Below are positions 11,251-25,015 of a stretch of DNA of 64,000 nt, in pieces. The DNA is from Dicaeum eximium (lineage: Eukaryota > Chordata > Aves > Passeriformes > Dicaeidae): NCBI GenBank assembly GCA_013396995.1, contig VWZP01010350.1, positions 306,806-370,805 on the forward strand. Direction: 5' to 3'. The translations under genes were made by a program, and so were the position numbers. A model generated the notes under the pieces. That model was not told the DNA's origin, did not search any database, and saw nothing but the letters and a program-made list of their open reading frames with translations. Numbering within the stretch: the stretch's first letter is position 1; each line of letters starts with the position of its first letter.

Positions 11251-14200
11251 GCAGCTCTAACACGTCACCCTCGCTGGCATTTCAGGCTTTGGGGCACCGA
11301 GCAAGCAACAGCAACAAAGTTCAGCTTTTTTTTCTAAAAATACTCTGATACTTTGAAGGCTGCAGTTATACTACTAGAATTTTAGCAGGAAGCATTGGAT
11401 TATAAAGTTTGTGGGACAGGCACATATGGCCAAAATTAGAAGTGCTGAGGAAATCCCACTTAAATTCTAGCTGTCTCAGTGTTGTAACTTGCACCTTGAG
11501 GCACTTAATGGTGGGCAAGTTAAAGTAGCCCAAAGTAACCCCATTTGGACTCTTTTCTAGACAATAAAATTGTTTTAATTATTACATGTCTATTTTGCTT
11601 TAGAATGGGTCACTGGGTTTTGTGGGTTTTTTTGTTTGTTGGTTTGGGTTTCTTTTGTAGCGTGTTTTTTGTTGTGTTTTTTAAGCCTTCAAAGTCTATG
11701 TACATCTATAGCACTGTAGCCAGCAGTAGACATTAAATACCCTACGAGGCTAACCTTAATATTGTCAGTACCCAGTCCCTAACACTTCATAATGGGCATT
11801 CTGCAACATAGTTAATCACTTGCAAATGGAAGCTGTAAAAGATAATAGGGTTCAAACCTTTTCATTTAAATCAAAAAGAAGCCCTACTCAAGCTTCCAAA
11901 TCTCTTCCAAACTTTGGGAAAATTTTAGTCCATATCAATGTCTAAACTAATATCTGGCCTTCCCTTTAGCTACCCGAACTAATCCATCAGCCTGACAATT
12001 TAGAACTATGACCTGCAGCTGTTTGGTTGGGGAAGGGACACTGGTAGGGCTTTAAAGAGGGATAAGCAAGCCAGTGAAAATGAGATTCAGTAATCCTCCT
12101 GTATTTTAAGGTATTTTGCACAGGGTGGGAAGGAGCTGAGACTTTTGCTTGCTTCCCCCATGGCAGGCAGCAGTGGAGGGATGTGGGAGCTCGCTGGGCT
12201 GATGTCCACTCAGTGCTCCTATGGAGGCAGGTAGCAGAGGGATGTCTGCCAAATTCCTCCTGCAGCTGCAGTGTCAGAGCAGGGAGTTCACCAGGACCCA
12301 GTTAAACTCAGATATGAATTAATACCAGCTGCTTTACTCTGCAGGGTGGACAGGACAAACTAGGAACTGGAAAATCTGTACTAGGGAAATACATTACAGG
12401 GAACAGTTCTGTACTGGCAGGAGGATAGGCTGCAAGCTGTAACAAATCTTTTCCCTCTCTAGTTTCTACTTCTATAATTTATATAGGGCACTGAAAACTA
12501 AAATTGTAGCGAACTTGGGTCACTACCCACAAGAGACAGATTTGATCCAGTGACCCAAAGGCGAAAGGTTCTGTATTCTATTGGCAACCCCCTGCAAATG
12601 CAGTCCCTCACCAAGGTTTTTATATCAATGACTAAATCCCACTAACCTTTACAAGCTACGTGGTAACATTTTCAGTCTCCTAATTCTGAGTTATTTCCCA
12701 TTCAAATGGAAATTTGAGTTTGTCTTAAAGATAAAAGTGGAATTCCTTCAACATTTTGTTGTTAGATATTTAGGAATTCAGCTATTTTAGAAAGAGGGGG
12801 GAAGAAGAGCAAGTTGGTTTATGACTGTGTGTTTGGAGTGTCTAAGAGGCATTGCCCTAGAACACATTAGGCACCACACCTATACTACTTTTTCCACACT
12901 CCCTCGTGACTGATTGTGAGAGAAAATTATTCTTTTCCCCCTTACCAGCAATTTTACATCTTCTACTCTATTGCCCACTGGAATGTCCCTTGGAATTCCA
13001 ACCGGGATCCAGAAGTTAAGAGATACTAGTGATACTTGATATTAGTGAAACTTGTAAGCAAGATAAAAGTATTTCCACATATATTATTTTGCACATGCCC
13101 AAAAATGTGTACAGACCAAGAAAATATAGCACTATTTAATTTCTGTTAAATGTAAAATGTGGGAATAACCAAAAATAAGTTATATAAAATAGCAGTTGAA
13201 GGTCAGTATTCATGTCTGAGGTGGTCTTGTTCTATTTTTTTCCTTTTTTCCTTTACCTACAAGCCAAACACCACTAAGCCAGAAACCACCAACCAGTACA
13301 ATCTCACAGTAACAAGATATTAATAGCCCATGGAAAAATCAACATATAATTTTATATTACGGTACTTACTACAGTCCTTGTATCTTTTTTAGTTCTGACC
13401 TAACTGTAACATGAGAAAAGGCAGTGGAGTGACATGCAAAAAACTTGTGCTCATTTTAATTTATAATATATTCAAAATACTGTTGGCAATTTTTCGTATT
13501 ATATGTTTTTAAGGAGCTCTCACTTCATTCTTTTGTTACAGGATAGGAATTTGTCATACCGATTTTAGTATTGTTGCTTCTTCTTTAAACAAATCTATTG
13601 GCCTTTAATACACAGAGAACTCTATAATAATCCTCAGTCTATAAAGTACTTTTGGGATAGTGATGCACCTCCACCCTCAGTCTGTGGGCCTGCAGTCCCC
13701 ACTTAAAGGCAAGTAGGTGTCTTCAGAATAGATGCCTCAGCATTTTTGTGGTTTTATTTAAAATTACTTCCCAGAGGTTCCTGTCTGCTGTGATGGTCAA
13801 CGACCTGAACTGTGTGGAAGCACGCTTCATGCCTAAATTCTCCTTCTCCATATCTACACATGCTTCATTGTTTGCTGCCACATCATTTACCTTTGTCCCT
13901 TTTTGCACACATTCTCTTCAGCATCAGTGATTTCAAATCACTTATTGCTATAGTTCCTAATTATTTTTATATGTCCCAATCTTCATACATGGGCCACAGA
14001 TTTTTTTGTTTGTTTCTTTGTTTGTTTAAATTATACTGATTAATCTCTTGATGTCAAAAATGCCAAATCCAGCAACAGGAAGAGAATTTTCTGGTTAACT
14101 TGAAAAGACTTTAATCTGCATTTGCCTAGCCTGGTCTCCTTATAGAGGTATGCAAACTGTTTAGCAAACTTTCAATCAGTGTCTCTCAGCCTCTGTCTCT

Positions 14201-15389
14201 TGGAAGGACTGACACTGGTTCAAAAGTGCAAAGCTCTTCCCTGTTTTCAGGAGTGTTAAAATAGCAGAAAAAACATGAAGCAAACAAGAAGGACTAGAGA
14301 CACAACTCCTCCAAAAACTCTCCCTCTAGCAATAAAAAATGAGCTTAAAAGGAAGAATCCACTCAGCAGGAGGGATTTAGAGGATAAGATGTTATACATA
14401 TAGCACCACTCTCACAGGCAAGCCAAGAGCTGCACTCAGCATGCAAAGGTAATGCTTTAGGTCAAGGCAGAAATGTTAGAACTTTCCAAGAATTTTGGAT
14501 AGTCCAAGTGGTGCCGTGGAGCCCAAGGTAATGTGAATGCCTACTGGAACTGAATTTCAGATTGCTCCTAGGACTCCATGGGTTTTAAGGATGCTTTGCT
14601 GCTGTTTGTATTCTGATTTTAAAATGAGATTAGGCACTTGGGAAAACAGTGTGTTGATCTGCTCCACAGTAATTCATGCTGGTCATCAGACTGAAGGGAA
14701 GTCCTGCTGAAAAGCTTTAAAACTAGGCAACAATATTGGAAGCAGAGCCAAACCAGCAGTGTTATTTCTAAGGCTGAGGGCTCCATTCCAAAACTACTGT
14801 CTCCTTTTCTCAAGCAGCTTAGTCTTCAAAAGAGGTCCATTTAATACAAAAAATTACCATGGTTTGGGGGTCAATAAATCTTTTTTTTTTAAGTGATAGA
14901 CCACAAAGTGCCCCATGAATTGATCTACTTCATGTTGCCATGGAATTTGTCATCTCCTTTTTTTTTTTCCACATACCCAAGTACTTCATTTTGCTCTCTC
15001 CTTGAAACTTGGAGGATTTGGGTTTCTCCCACTCCCAAGATAGTTATGGTTGGCCAGTGCATCAAACAACTTGTCTGCTGAACTGCAGCCACAGAAGAAA
15101 TACACCACCTACCAGACCAAAGGCGCCCTCTTCAAATCACAGTCCCTTTTGGCAGCTAGCTCCTCTCATACCCAGAGCAAACTATAAATCTTTTGCCTTG
15201 GACACTACTGGCTACCTCAAGCGCATAAAACCAGCTATTACAACGATCTTAGTAAAATGAGCAGCTGCTAGAAAGGGATTGTGCTGTAGGTGTAACACAT
15301 TTCACAGGAATAGTTTCATATAGCTCCATATTTTACTTTTCAGCGTTCAAAAGCTTCTCTCCAGCAAGCTTGAAGCCATTTCTTTTTTG

Positions 15390-15500
15390 TATCTGCTGAT
15401 TTTTTTTTCTGTTTTTGTATCTTTGCTTTTTTTTCTTTCTTGGTAGTTTGTTGGTGTTGTTGGTTTAGGGTTTTCTCATTATTTGTTTGTTTGTTTTTCC
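15390..15500. repeat. T-rich low-complexity run with GTTT units
   Basis: Dense T runs (gatttttttttctgtttttg, cttttttttctttcttgg) ending in TTTGTTTGTTTGTTTTT. On the minus strand it gives a spurious Lys/Gln-rich frame. Simple sequence only. Confidence 0.6.
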
Positions 15501-18500
15501 TGTGTGGACTTTGACATTCCTGATGAGCTAAAAAACATGCCTTAACATTGCAGAAAACATCACCACATGGTTCTATGTAGAGGAAGAACCTCAGCATTGC
15601 TGTCTTAGGTAAAAAGTAGATTTGAAAATGCCGGACAAAATTAGTATCTATTGAGAACAAAATCTCACTGAATTGTCATAGAGCTTTCTTTAGTCCTGAA
15701 TAATGTTGTCTTCAGATTATTTTAAAAGGAATTTTTGATACTATTGAAGGTGTGGGGAAGTAGTAACTCTTTCTAACAACTCCTTGCTATAAACTGCCTG
15801 AATACCTGTGCACAGAAGAGTAACTTCTCTTTTATGTTTATTTTTTTTCTCTTACTGAGAATAAAACTGACTTCTGCTTCGCTGGTATATGCTCAGTTTA
15901 AAATGTATTTTTGAACTGCATTGCTCCATACTGTACATTAGAGTTGAGAGTATAATAATGTCTGTAACATGGTAGATTGTTCTAATCTGCTAGTATGGAA
16001 GCAGAAGTTTCAGCAAGGTAATTAAAATGATAATCTGAATGCAGTGACTTTGGATCATGTGGCCAGAGCTTTCACAGCAGCTGTCAAAAGGCACACACGT
16101 GCTCTCACAGACATCAAGAAAGCCTCACAACAAAGGCGTGTTTGGCTGTTCATCCCCTCCATCAGCATCTGCACTGCTCCAAAATGCTTGCTCCTTCTGC
16201 CTCAGTCACACATGTGAGTGAGAGAGGAGGGGGCACTTTATAAATACCTGGTTTCCAGGGCTTTGCAAAGCTGCATAGGTTACTTTCCACTTTCTGAATC
16301 TGGCTCACATCCGTTTGATTACTCGCACACTTTGTGCTTTGCTGCCTTTCTAGTTACTTGGGGCAAGGTATTTTTTTCCTGCTCTGTGTCAGATCCAGCT
16401 AACTAGAATTCCTTTGCTACAGGGCAAGAATGAAACATCATTAAATCATAATTTCTTTTCCACAAGCATAGCAGGTATAACCCAGCTGCTTTCCTCCTAA
16501 GCCTCCCTCCCATCCCTGAGAAAGGGAAGAGACTAGCCCCACAGTACTGCATTTCTTGGGTCACTATAACTTAAAGCCCTTTTGTCAGAAGGAAAGAACA
16601 AAGGTGCCTTGAAACAACTTTTTTATCTCCCCCCCACTTCAAAAGCAATGTAAAAGTTCACACCGTGTGCTTTTATAATCAGACTGAGCAGGGAACGTTT
16701 CCCTACCCAGGCAGCATATGCATCAACAGGGTGTTTTTACTGCAGCAAGATCCAGATTCTGGTCTGAAGATAAGCTGCTTTCTTGTCTTGCCTGCTTTTG
16801 TATGCTCTAGCTAAAATTCCTGTAGCTCATGCTTAACCAAAAATATAGTGGAGAACTTTTTCCCTTCTTAAGCAGACTTTGCTCAAACATATTCACTGAC
16901 AAATTTAAGAAAGTGTAGGAAATTGGTGAAAAAGAAGCAATTCACATAAATGTCCTGTCTAAATGAAATGTAAAAGCACCGTATTTGCAGAGGAAATCAA
17001 AGTCTGAAAAAGTAATTACACTTGTTTAGTATAAAAGCAAGGCAGCATTTTAATAAACAAGCAAATACTTTGGCTAACATCTTACTTCTCAGCCTTTCTC
17101 TTATTTTATGTTTAAAATCAGTTGTATTTTCTCCTCAGATCTATAGTACCCAATAAATTAACCTGTGCAAATAGCACATGTACAGTATAAAACCATATCT
17201 TTGATTTTGATTACTTTGCTTATGGTTGCAATTTAGGTAGCCTTGATTCCAGCCATTGTTGTTTCTGTGGACTTGAGCTCAGTTTTTACATGGATCTAGT
17301 TAGATTGTTGGCTGCAAACAGATAAACATATCTCTTTTTTGTTGACAAATTACTTAAAAACGTAATTTTGCAAGTATGGTGTTGTTTATGGTATATTGTT
17401 GCTCCTTTATAGGGAGCATGGACTTGCACTGTTGTAAGCTGGAAGAAATTACTTGTGAGTGGGAGTGGTTTTATTTGTAAATTCAATTCTCAAACATTCA
17501 ACAGAACTACAGGAAACATTGCATTAACTGGACTATTGCATAGAGACAGCAAAACTGACACTTAAGGCCATGGAACTTCTTGAAACCCCCCAAATCAGCA
17601 ATTTGATTTCTGGCTCTTATGAAATATACTTGTTATAGCATAAATAGCTTATTAGCAAAAATACCTTCCTCACTCATCTAGTGCTAGATAGACACTTAAT
17701 AGACTTCATATGACACTAAAATGTCATTACATTTTACTAGCAGTTTTTTGCATTAAAAAGAAAAAATAATGCTAAAAAATGAGTTGTGATAGAATTTGAA
17801 ATGGAAATGGAGAAGAACATCATTCCAAGGCAAGGAGTCTCACCTTCCCTGCTTTCAGGGCACCTTCAACAACAGTACATGGCTAATGTGATAGGAGATA
17901 AAGATGTAACCAACCCACATTGCTACAGCTGCTCCTACAGTAGGAGATCAGGATTAAAATAGGTGAAAAATGAAGATTTATAATATTTCACATTTAGATT
18001 ATTAAACCAAAAAGTAAGTCTTACTTTTAATTTGACTATGGGTAGTGCGTTGTCACACTAACAGCTGACAAACTGATTTTGAAAACAAGTTTTAGTATAG
18101 CCCTTTGAATCACACAACACATTAGAGTTATAGCACATATAGAGAAAATGGGTTATAAATCATTGTAATTAATCTTAAGAAAGCAAGATGCTTGTTGACA
18201 CAAGCACAAATAAAAAGGTGTCTGAAGGTGCTGTTACTCCACTATTACTCCACTTACTCCTCCTGCTCTCATGCTTGCAATTTAGAAGCATAAATGTAAA
18301 ACTTTGGAGGATCTGTTTTTCAAGTAGTCTGGAGCTTCTGGATTTCTGGAAATCAGGCCTTTAAAAACGTGGGATTCTTTCCACACATCCTTCTGGAAAG
18401 TTCATTCTTCCTAATTCAAAAACCACAGCAGCCGGTGCCTTATGGATATGCATGACAGCGCTTCTCTGTCTCTCTCCTCCTCACACTTTGTCATTTTTGG

Positions 18501-21470
18501 ACTTGAATAGTGCAGCATACTCTTGCCTGACTCCTCAGTGGGATATTTTTCTCCCTGCCCAGTCTTTCCAGAATCACACTACCAAAGCCAATACAGTATC
18601 TTTTTCTTGGGGAAGGGAGGAGATAGGGGATAAGGGGAATGTTCTCCACAAACTCTAAGTTTTAGCCTATTAAGTTTTTCTTGGACTTCCTCTGGTTTCT
18701 TTTATGTAGAGCTGTCATCGACGCTTGCTAAGTTACAACGCCCAAAAGACTCACAGAGTGAGTTATGTTTTTTCTATAAATGCAAAGACACATGCACTGC
18801 TTGTGTACACCTTCATGCACACACCTAGATACCTATGTGTATCTGCACAAAATTCATCAAAACATATAGAAGTGAAGGCAATTCCTGTGTAATGTCCTTT
18901 GGTCAAGAAGCATGTAAATATATGAACTGTTACATGAGGAGACTGGAACATATGCCCACACCTGTTTAGTAAGTGGGAAGTAGTGTCATCTAGTGGTAAG
19001 CTCAAAGCTAAAGGGGACAGAAGCTCTAATTCAGCACATAGTAAACAACATTTTTAATTTTTGCATTGCTGTACTGTGCACCTTAGAGGAAACAAGTGTT
19101 ACCTATTATATCTCATAGATTCAGCTAGAAAACAGAGAAAAGTAAGGACAGTTGGAGAAATATCAGAACTACATAAACTGTTAGTATGGACATTTTCCTT
19201 TTATGCTTCCCATGTCATCCCATCAATGTTTCCCTCTGATGATGCAGATTTCTTCAGAGCATATTCATAGGCCATCTACCTATCCTCTTCCACATTATAT
19301 AGTTCAAAAACTACTGTGGCAGGATACTGGCACAATACCGTATAAAGAAGTACATTAATTTATTGTTGAAACATACTAACTAAAGTTTATTCAATAGTTT
19401 CCAAAAATGTGAGTTGGCAAGTCTTTCTGTGTCTAGTAATACCTTATAGGATGGAATTTGTTTAAAAGATGGTTCCTATTCTTTCCTCTTCTGACAACAT
19501 GATTTTTAGAAATAGTATCCTCATACAGCCTTGAATACTTTTAGCATCACTTCTGGTTGCAGGAAAAGGTGGAGTACTTGCTTACAAGGAAGTGGTGGTG
19601 TCAAGCATACACTTAAGGCTAAGTGTGTGATTAATTTCTCTGTAGATTTGGGTTTTATAATATGAATGGAGTACTCTATCTGTTCTTCAATTTTTGTTGA
19701 AAGACTAAAAGGTGTCATTTGCAGATATTTCTTACATAAAAATAAGGGTGTACTGTTAACATAAAAGCTAACTTATACCTGGCTGCAACAGTACTGGTAT
19801 AAGTATTTGCTACGGAATCTTAATTAGTTTCACCCATAACAGTTTCATCTATTGAGATGAAAGAAACAGAAATCTACTGGAACTATTGAATGAAGGGCTA
19901 ACCATATTAGAAAGGAGCAGTTATAAACAGGACTTTTCCAGCTGCCCTTGCTAATAGGCAATTCTAAAATAACAGTGATGTGTGTCTTAGGTTTCTGCTA
20001 ACAAAGCTGATTTCTGACCAGAAGGCTAGAGTATTCTTTTTCAGCTATTAAGCCCTGAAAGTGACAGTTCTTCTTCATATCCCTAATATTTCCTTTTCAG
20101 CTCACCAAGGCCAAAATGTCATCTTTTCTTGTAAAACAAAAAATCAAAGCCAAATGGTTAAAATGCAAAGTTTTGGTTAAACAAACAGTCAGTATTTCAG
20201 TGGTTTTATCTGCAGCCTGCAGAGCAACTAAACAAAGCCAAGATATTGTCCATCTCTTTGACAGACAAAGAGCCTCAGAGGTCCAGAATGACATGCCTGG
20301 GGCTGGCACGTGATTAGAGTAATTAAATTAAATAGCAGGAAACATGTTTTCCATATGCCATTGCCTGGCCACACACAAACTGTAACAGTAAATCTTTTAT
20401 ATTACATTGGTTCAGGGAAATGTATAACCATTCTAAAAATGCATGATGCCCACAAAAATAAAGGGGATATAGTAGCATATTCAACAGGCTCCCTGGCTTT
20501 GGTCATTGGTCTAAAATGCCAAAGAAGTTCATTCCTTATTTATTTATTACTAAAGGTGCAGCTTAAAATGCCCTGAGCATGTGAACATTCTGGATATGTT
20601 ATTGGATTTGCAGTGGAGGGCAATACTGATGCTCCAAATGAGGGGGAAAAAAAATCTTCCCAGTAAAGTGAAGAGAAACATTTTGGTTATCTTCCACATT
20701 GAGATCCTAGCATATTCCTGTCACTCTTTTACGAGAATTAGGCAAGCTGTACATACTCAAAGCATGCATTAAAAAGGAATTTTTGTTTCAGTTCTATTTT
20801 CCACAGCAGTATCAACTCAAATTTCTTTGTTTTCGTGGCAAATTGTTAGGAAAGCCAGCATGTTTATCCATGCCATAATATAGTCAAAAGCATTGCTAGT
20901 CTGTGGGATCATCTGTCATCCTTGAGTTTACTTGTCACTGCACTATTAAGATCAACTAGAACATTTGCTAATCTATTTCTGACTCATCTTTCAGCCAAAT
21001 CAAATCTCTGGTATTTCTGTTGTGTAATGATTTTGTACAATAGGGAAAAGGCTGCAAATCAGTTTGGAAAAAGCTGTAAATCAATGAGGACACATTTAAA
21101 TCCCAATCCTTGGGATTTTGAGGCGATGATATACATAACACTTCCTATAAATGACAAACTCTGAAGACTGCAAAATGCTCTTAATATGAAGATTATTAAG
21201 TATTCAGGGCAAACCATTGCAGCACATGAAAATATGTCCATTGAATGTAAATTAAAAATGTAACTCGCCCTTTTCTGATGAAATATATATTGGATAATTT
21301 CATATGCATTTTAGATATTCCATCTTCTCTTTATCTATCTCATTGACCCAGAAAACTCAGAGATGAAACAATGGTAACTTCAGTGTTTCTGATTTCAGAT
21401 CCACCACTGAAGCTACAGTATTAAGTTTATTAATTGATTCTATTAAATCAAAATAAGAGCATCCAGCTGG

Positions 21471-21494
21471 AAAAATAAATGTCAATTTATTTTT
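21471..21494. repeat. AT-rich perfect hairpin
   Basis: AAAAATAAAT (21471-21480), loop GTCA, ATTTATTTTT (21485-21494). The 10-base arms match perfectly. An overlapping TGTCAA/TTGACA pair (about 21480-21497) offers an alternative fold. Confidence 0.5.
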
Positions 21495-22068
21495 GACAAA
21501 TTGTGTAAAAGATGATAAAACATTGATACTCTTGGTTCAATCTTTAGCAGTTATGGTATTTCTCAAGTTATTAAAGTGTGATTCAAGGTGTAATCAGTAT
21601 GGAGAATTAGAAATTGAGACTTTTTTCTTCTACTCCTTTGAATGCTTTCTTTAGTAACTAATCTCCATCGTTTGATCAGGAAAATTTTTGTTAAACAGTG
21701 GGATGCCTACATGGATAGGCATGGGAGGGAGAAGGGGCTGGAGAAGCTTCTGGGTGGGAGTTAATCACTGAAGGGGAAAAACACTGTGCTAGCTTTGGGT
21801 ATAATTGTTCTTCTGGTTTTGCAGCTCTGCCTTTCACCTTTTGGTGCTTTTCCAGTATTACCCCTTTTAGGGACACAAGGTTTATGCTGTGAGAAGTCTC
21901 CATCCCTGTGAACCACCACAGCTGCTTCAGTGGCATAGAAGAGATAAGGCCTGTGGAAAGAACTTGGTAGCATTTCTTTGCTCTTATAATGCTATCCTGT
22001 ACTTAGACCTGTGACAGCACATGAAATCTAGTCCAGTGGCTTCTGCCAACATTAAAGAAACTCAGTTT

Positions 22069-22092
22069 TGCCCTTGGTGATGCCCTTGGTGA
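22069..22092. repeat. Perfect 12-base tandem duplication
   Basis: TGCCCTTGGTGA occurs twice head to tail (22069-22080 and 22081-22092) without mismatch, suggesting a recent slippage duplication. Confidence 0.7.
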
Positions 22093-24899
22093 ACTACTTA
22101 GACCAAAGGGCTTGGACAGTTTCATTTTTTCTCTTCTAGCTCTTATTCCTTGTTCCAAAGAACTGCTGTAAGCCTTGAGGACCTCCTCCAGCACAGCAAC
22201 ACAGGGATTCAGCACAGCACCAGAAATGACTGCCAGGTGTTCACTGCTGATGCCACAGCACTGTAACAGAGATCTGTGAAGAAGGCAATGCCTGAGGAGT
22301 GAGCCTGGTTTCTAATAGGATTCATGATGTGAGACTGCTTTCCAGCTTCTCCTTTTGCACAAAGTATCTCTGCTGTGTGGTCAGCTGCATGGCTTAAAAT
22401 CTCCTTGTGGTTTTTTAGGCCCATATTCTATGTATATGTAGGTCCTTCTTGACAGCAATTTCTGTTGCATTTACAGGATTCTGCAGGTTTAATGCAACTG
22501 ATCTCAGTGGAATTGTGTCCCTGTTTTCCAAATTGCCAAATCCTCCTCCAGTTTTAAAGCCCTCACCAGAAAAGTCTTTTCAATACTTAGCATATGTATT
22601 AAAGCAGAAGAAAGGAAAAAATAGGAAATGTCAGAAGTTCACGAATAAGAAGTTGCTATGCACCAAACATTAAGTGTCCTGTCTTCTGATTTCCTTAAGT
22701 ACTAGCTGAAATAATCATGCAGTAGACACAGCAGAGCTGATCCTGGCAAGACAGCTTAGTAAAGATCTTGGTAAAGTTCCTGATCCTGGTAAAGAGCCTC
22801 AAAACTTTTTCTTATCTAATGTACCTAACCCACTCTAAGTACCTGTCTATAAATTCATATTCAGCATTTTGGGATGACACTAAATGTGCAGTTGGCCACA
22901 TCAGTAAGATAGAGAACCAGACACTCACTTTTATCCACTGATAGCTGAGAATCCTTTCAAACTTCAATGATCCACTCACTTGTGGCCTCTAGGATTGGTT
23001 ACTGATGGCCAAAATTATGAAGGAAACCGTGCTGTGGAACTGTTTCTCAGTTGTGACCACCTGCATCTCACCTTTACAACAGCAGCTTCACAAATGCTGT
23101 GCTCCTGTGGGTCTGACACCCCACCAGGCTGAGCCCGCTGCCTCCTCTCTGACCCAGTGCATTCCATGCCAACTGATTTTGCAGCCTGAAAGCATTTTGA
23201 AAGCCACTGAAAGAAGAACTTGAAAATTAGAATGGGCTTTGAGAATTTTCTTTTATTAAAAGATGGAAGGAAAGGACCAGAGAGGTGAAAGAAATGATTA
23301 CTTCTTTTACAGGAGGGTCCAAGCTACTATAACAGTGACATATAATGGCATCTAATTGAAAGCAGCCAATGGACTTGGGAAAAAGAGCAGCCTGCCTGGT
23401 TATTGCATTATCCATCAGCACAGGCAAGTAACAGCCCCCATGCTAATTTTCAGCCTCTTGCTGTGGGAACAGATCTTGCTCCTGTTCCTTTTCTCTTGCT
23501 GGTCTTGAGCTGCCTGTGTTTCTGTGTTCAGAGCCTGCCTGAGAAGGGATGGAGATTGTTATGAAAAAAGAAAAAACATCTCTCACATATCACAAAGGGT
23601 AACACTGTGCATATTTTAACAGAATAATTAGCATCCTTAGTGAGACCAAATTACCTGCAGAAAGGGACAAACCAGAGCTATGGATGTCAGGTGTCCCTGG
23701 ACTGAAGCTGAGCTGATGGCACCTGTATTCAGCACTCCCATTTTCACTTCTGTCAGAAACAGTAGAAGATTTGAAGCTCTCTGTATAAAGTCAGTAGCTT
23801 CAGACAACTGAAATATATGCAGAAACTTATGGGAAACTCTGAAAAAAGACCTCTACAAATTTAGGTAAATGGTGAAAGCCAAGAAGTTCTAGAAAGTAAG
23901 GAAGATGCCAAGAGATGTGCTGTTGGGTTTGATGCCTTTGATACCCTAAGACAAGGCGTCAAAATGGCTGAGAAATGAGGGAAACCAGTCACCACCTGTC
24001 CCTGTGTGCAGTCAAGTAGTTGAGTGATGGAATTATGGCCTCTGATGTGTAGTAACTCTTCAGCTTCTATTTTCAGTAGAACAAGATCTAGGAGAACAAG
24101 CCTTAGAAGAAGCTGGTGACAGTAGCTGTCCCTCTGTGCACAGCAGGAGAGCATTTCCCAACAGTGCTTCTGCCCTGTGCTCCTTCTGAGTCTGTCCAGT
24201 AATAGAGATCTGCTTTAAAAATCTGCAGGCTGCCACCTAAAAACTATCATGCTGCTCTTACTGATGGGAGCAAAAGGAAAAGACTCAGGAGGGAGTACGA
24301 GACTGAATCCTCCATGCTGTACTAGCTGCTTTACAGAGAACCTCAGCAAAACCTTCTTAAGCTCTTGACGTTGCTGTGTTGCTGCAATCTCATAGCTGTA
24401 ATTTTCACAAGCCCCTTTGCTGAGGAAATACAGGCACTATGAACAGAAACACCTCCTTGGTCTCCTGGGGATGCAAGGGTCACAGGCCAGAACATGAGAG
24501 CAGGCAGATTATGCACTGCTTTCTGCATCAGAGCACCTATGTCTCCAAGGCATTTGGGCTGAGCTGCACTTCCAGGGCATTAAACAACGTAGCTTTATGA
24601 AGATTTAGCCAGCAATATACTGAGGAGTGCATTAACTCACTCTCATATTTTAAAGGAAGGAGAAAAATGAAAAATTGTGCATGTGCACATACGAATGTCT
24701 AACAGTGGGAAAGACGTTTGGAGGTCGAACAGAATTCTTTCCAAAATGAAGCATTTAAAGAAGCAACCTTCCAAGAACACATAATCCCCTTCAATGACAA
24801 TATTAATGAAACTGGGTGCTGTAGGAAATGATAAATTGCCCAAAGGTATGAAAGTAGTATCATCTAACTGTCAAAATATGCAGTGATAATTACTGGGAT

Positions 24900-25015
24900 A
24901 TGGACTTGGAGGCTTTTGATTCCTGCTAGTTATGTAGCCCTGATTAAGGAATTTTGCCTAGTGTTGTCCCAGTGGTCTCCTGACATTCTGCTTTCTCTGA
25001 CAAATGGGAGCAGTA
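24900..25015 (+). mobile_element. Possible MIR-type SINE fragment
   Basis: Shows the MIR order ctagttatgtagccctga, ttaaggaattttgcct, tctctgacaaatgggagcag, resembling tagctgtgtgaccttgggcaagtcacttaacct and ctctgtaaaatggggataat. Divergence is high, so the assignment is tentative. Confidence 0.4.
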
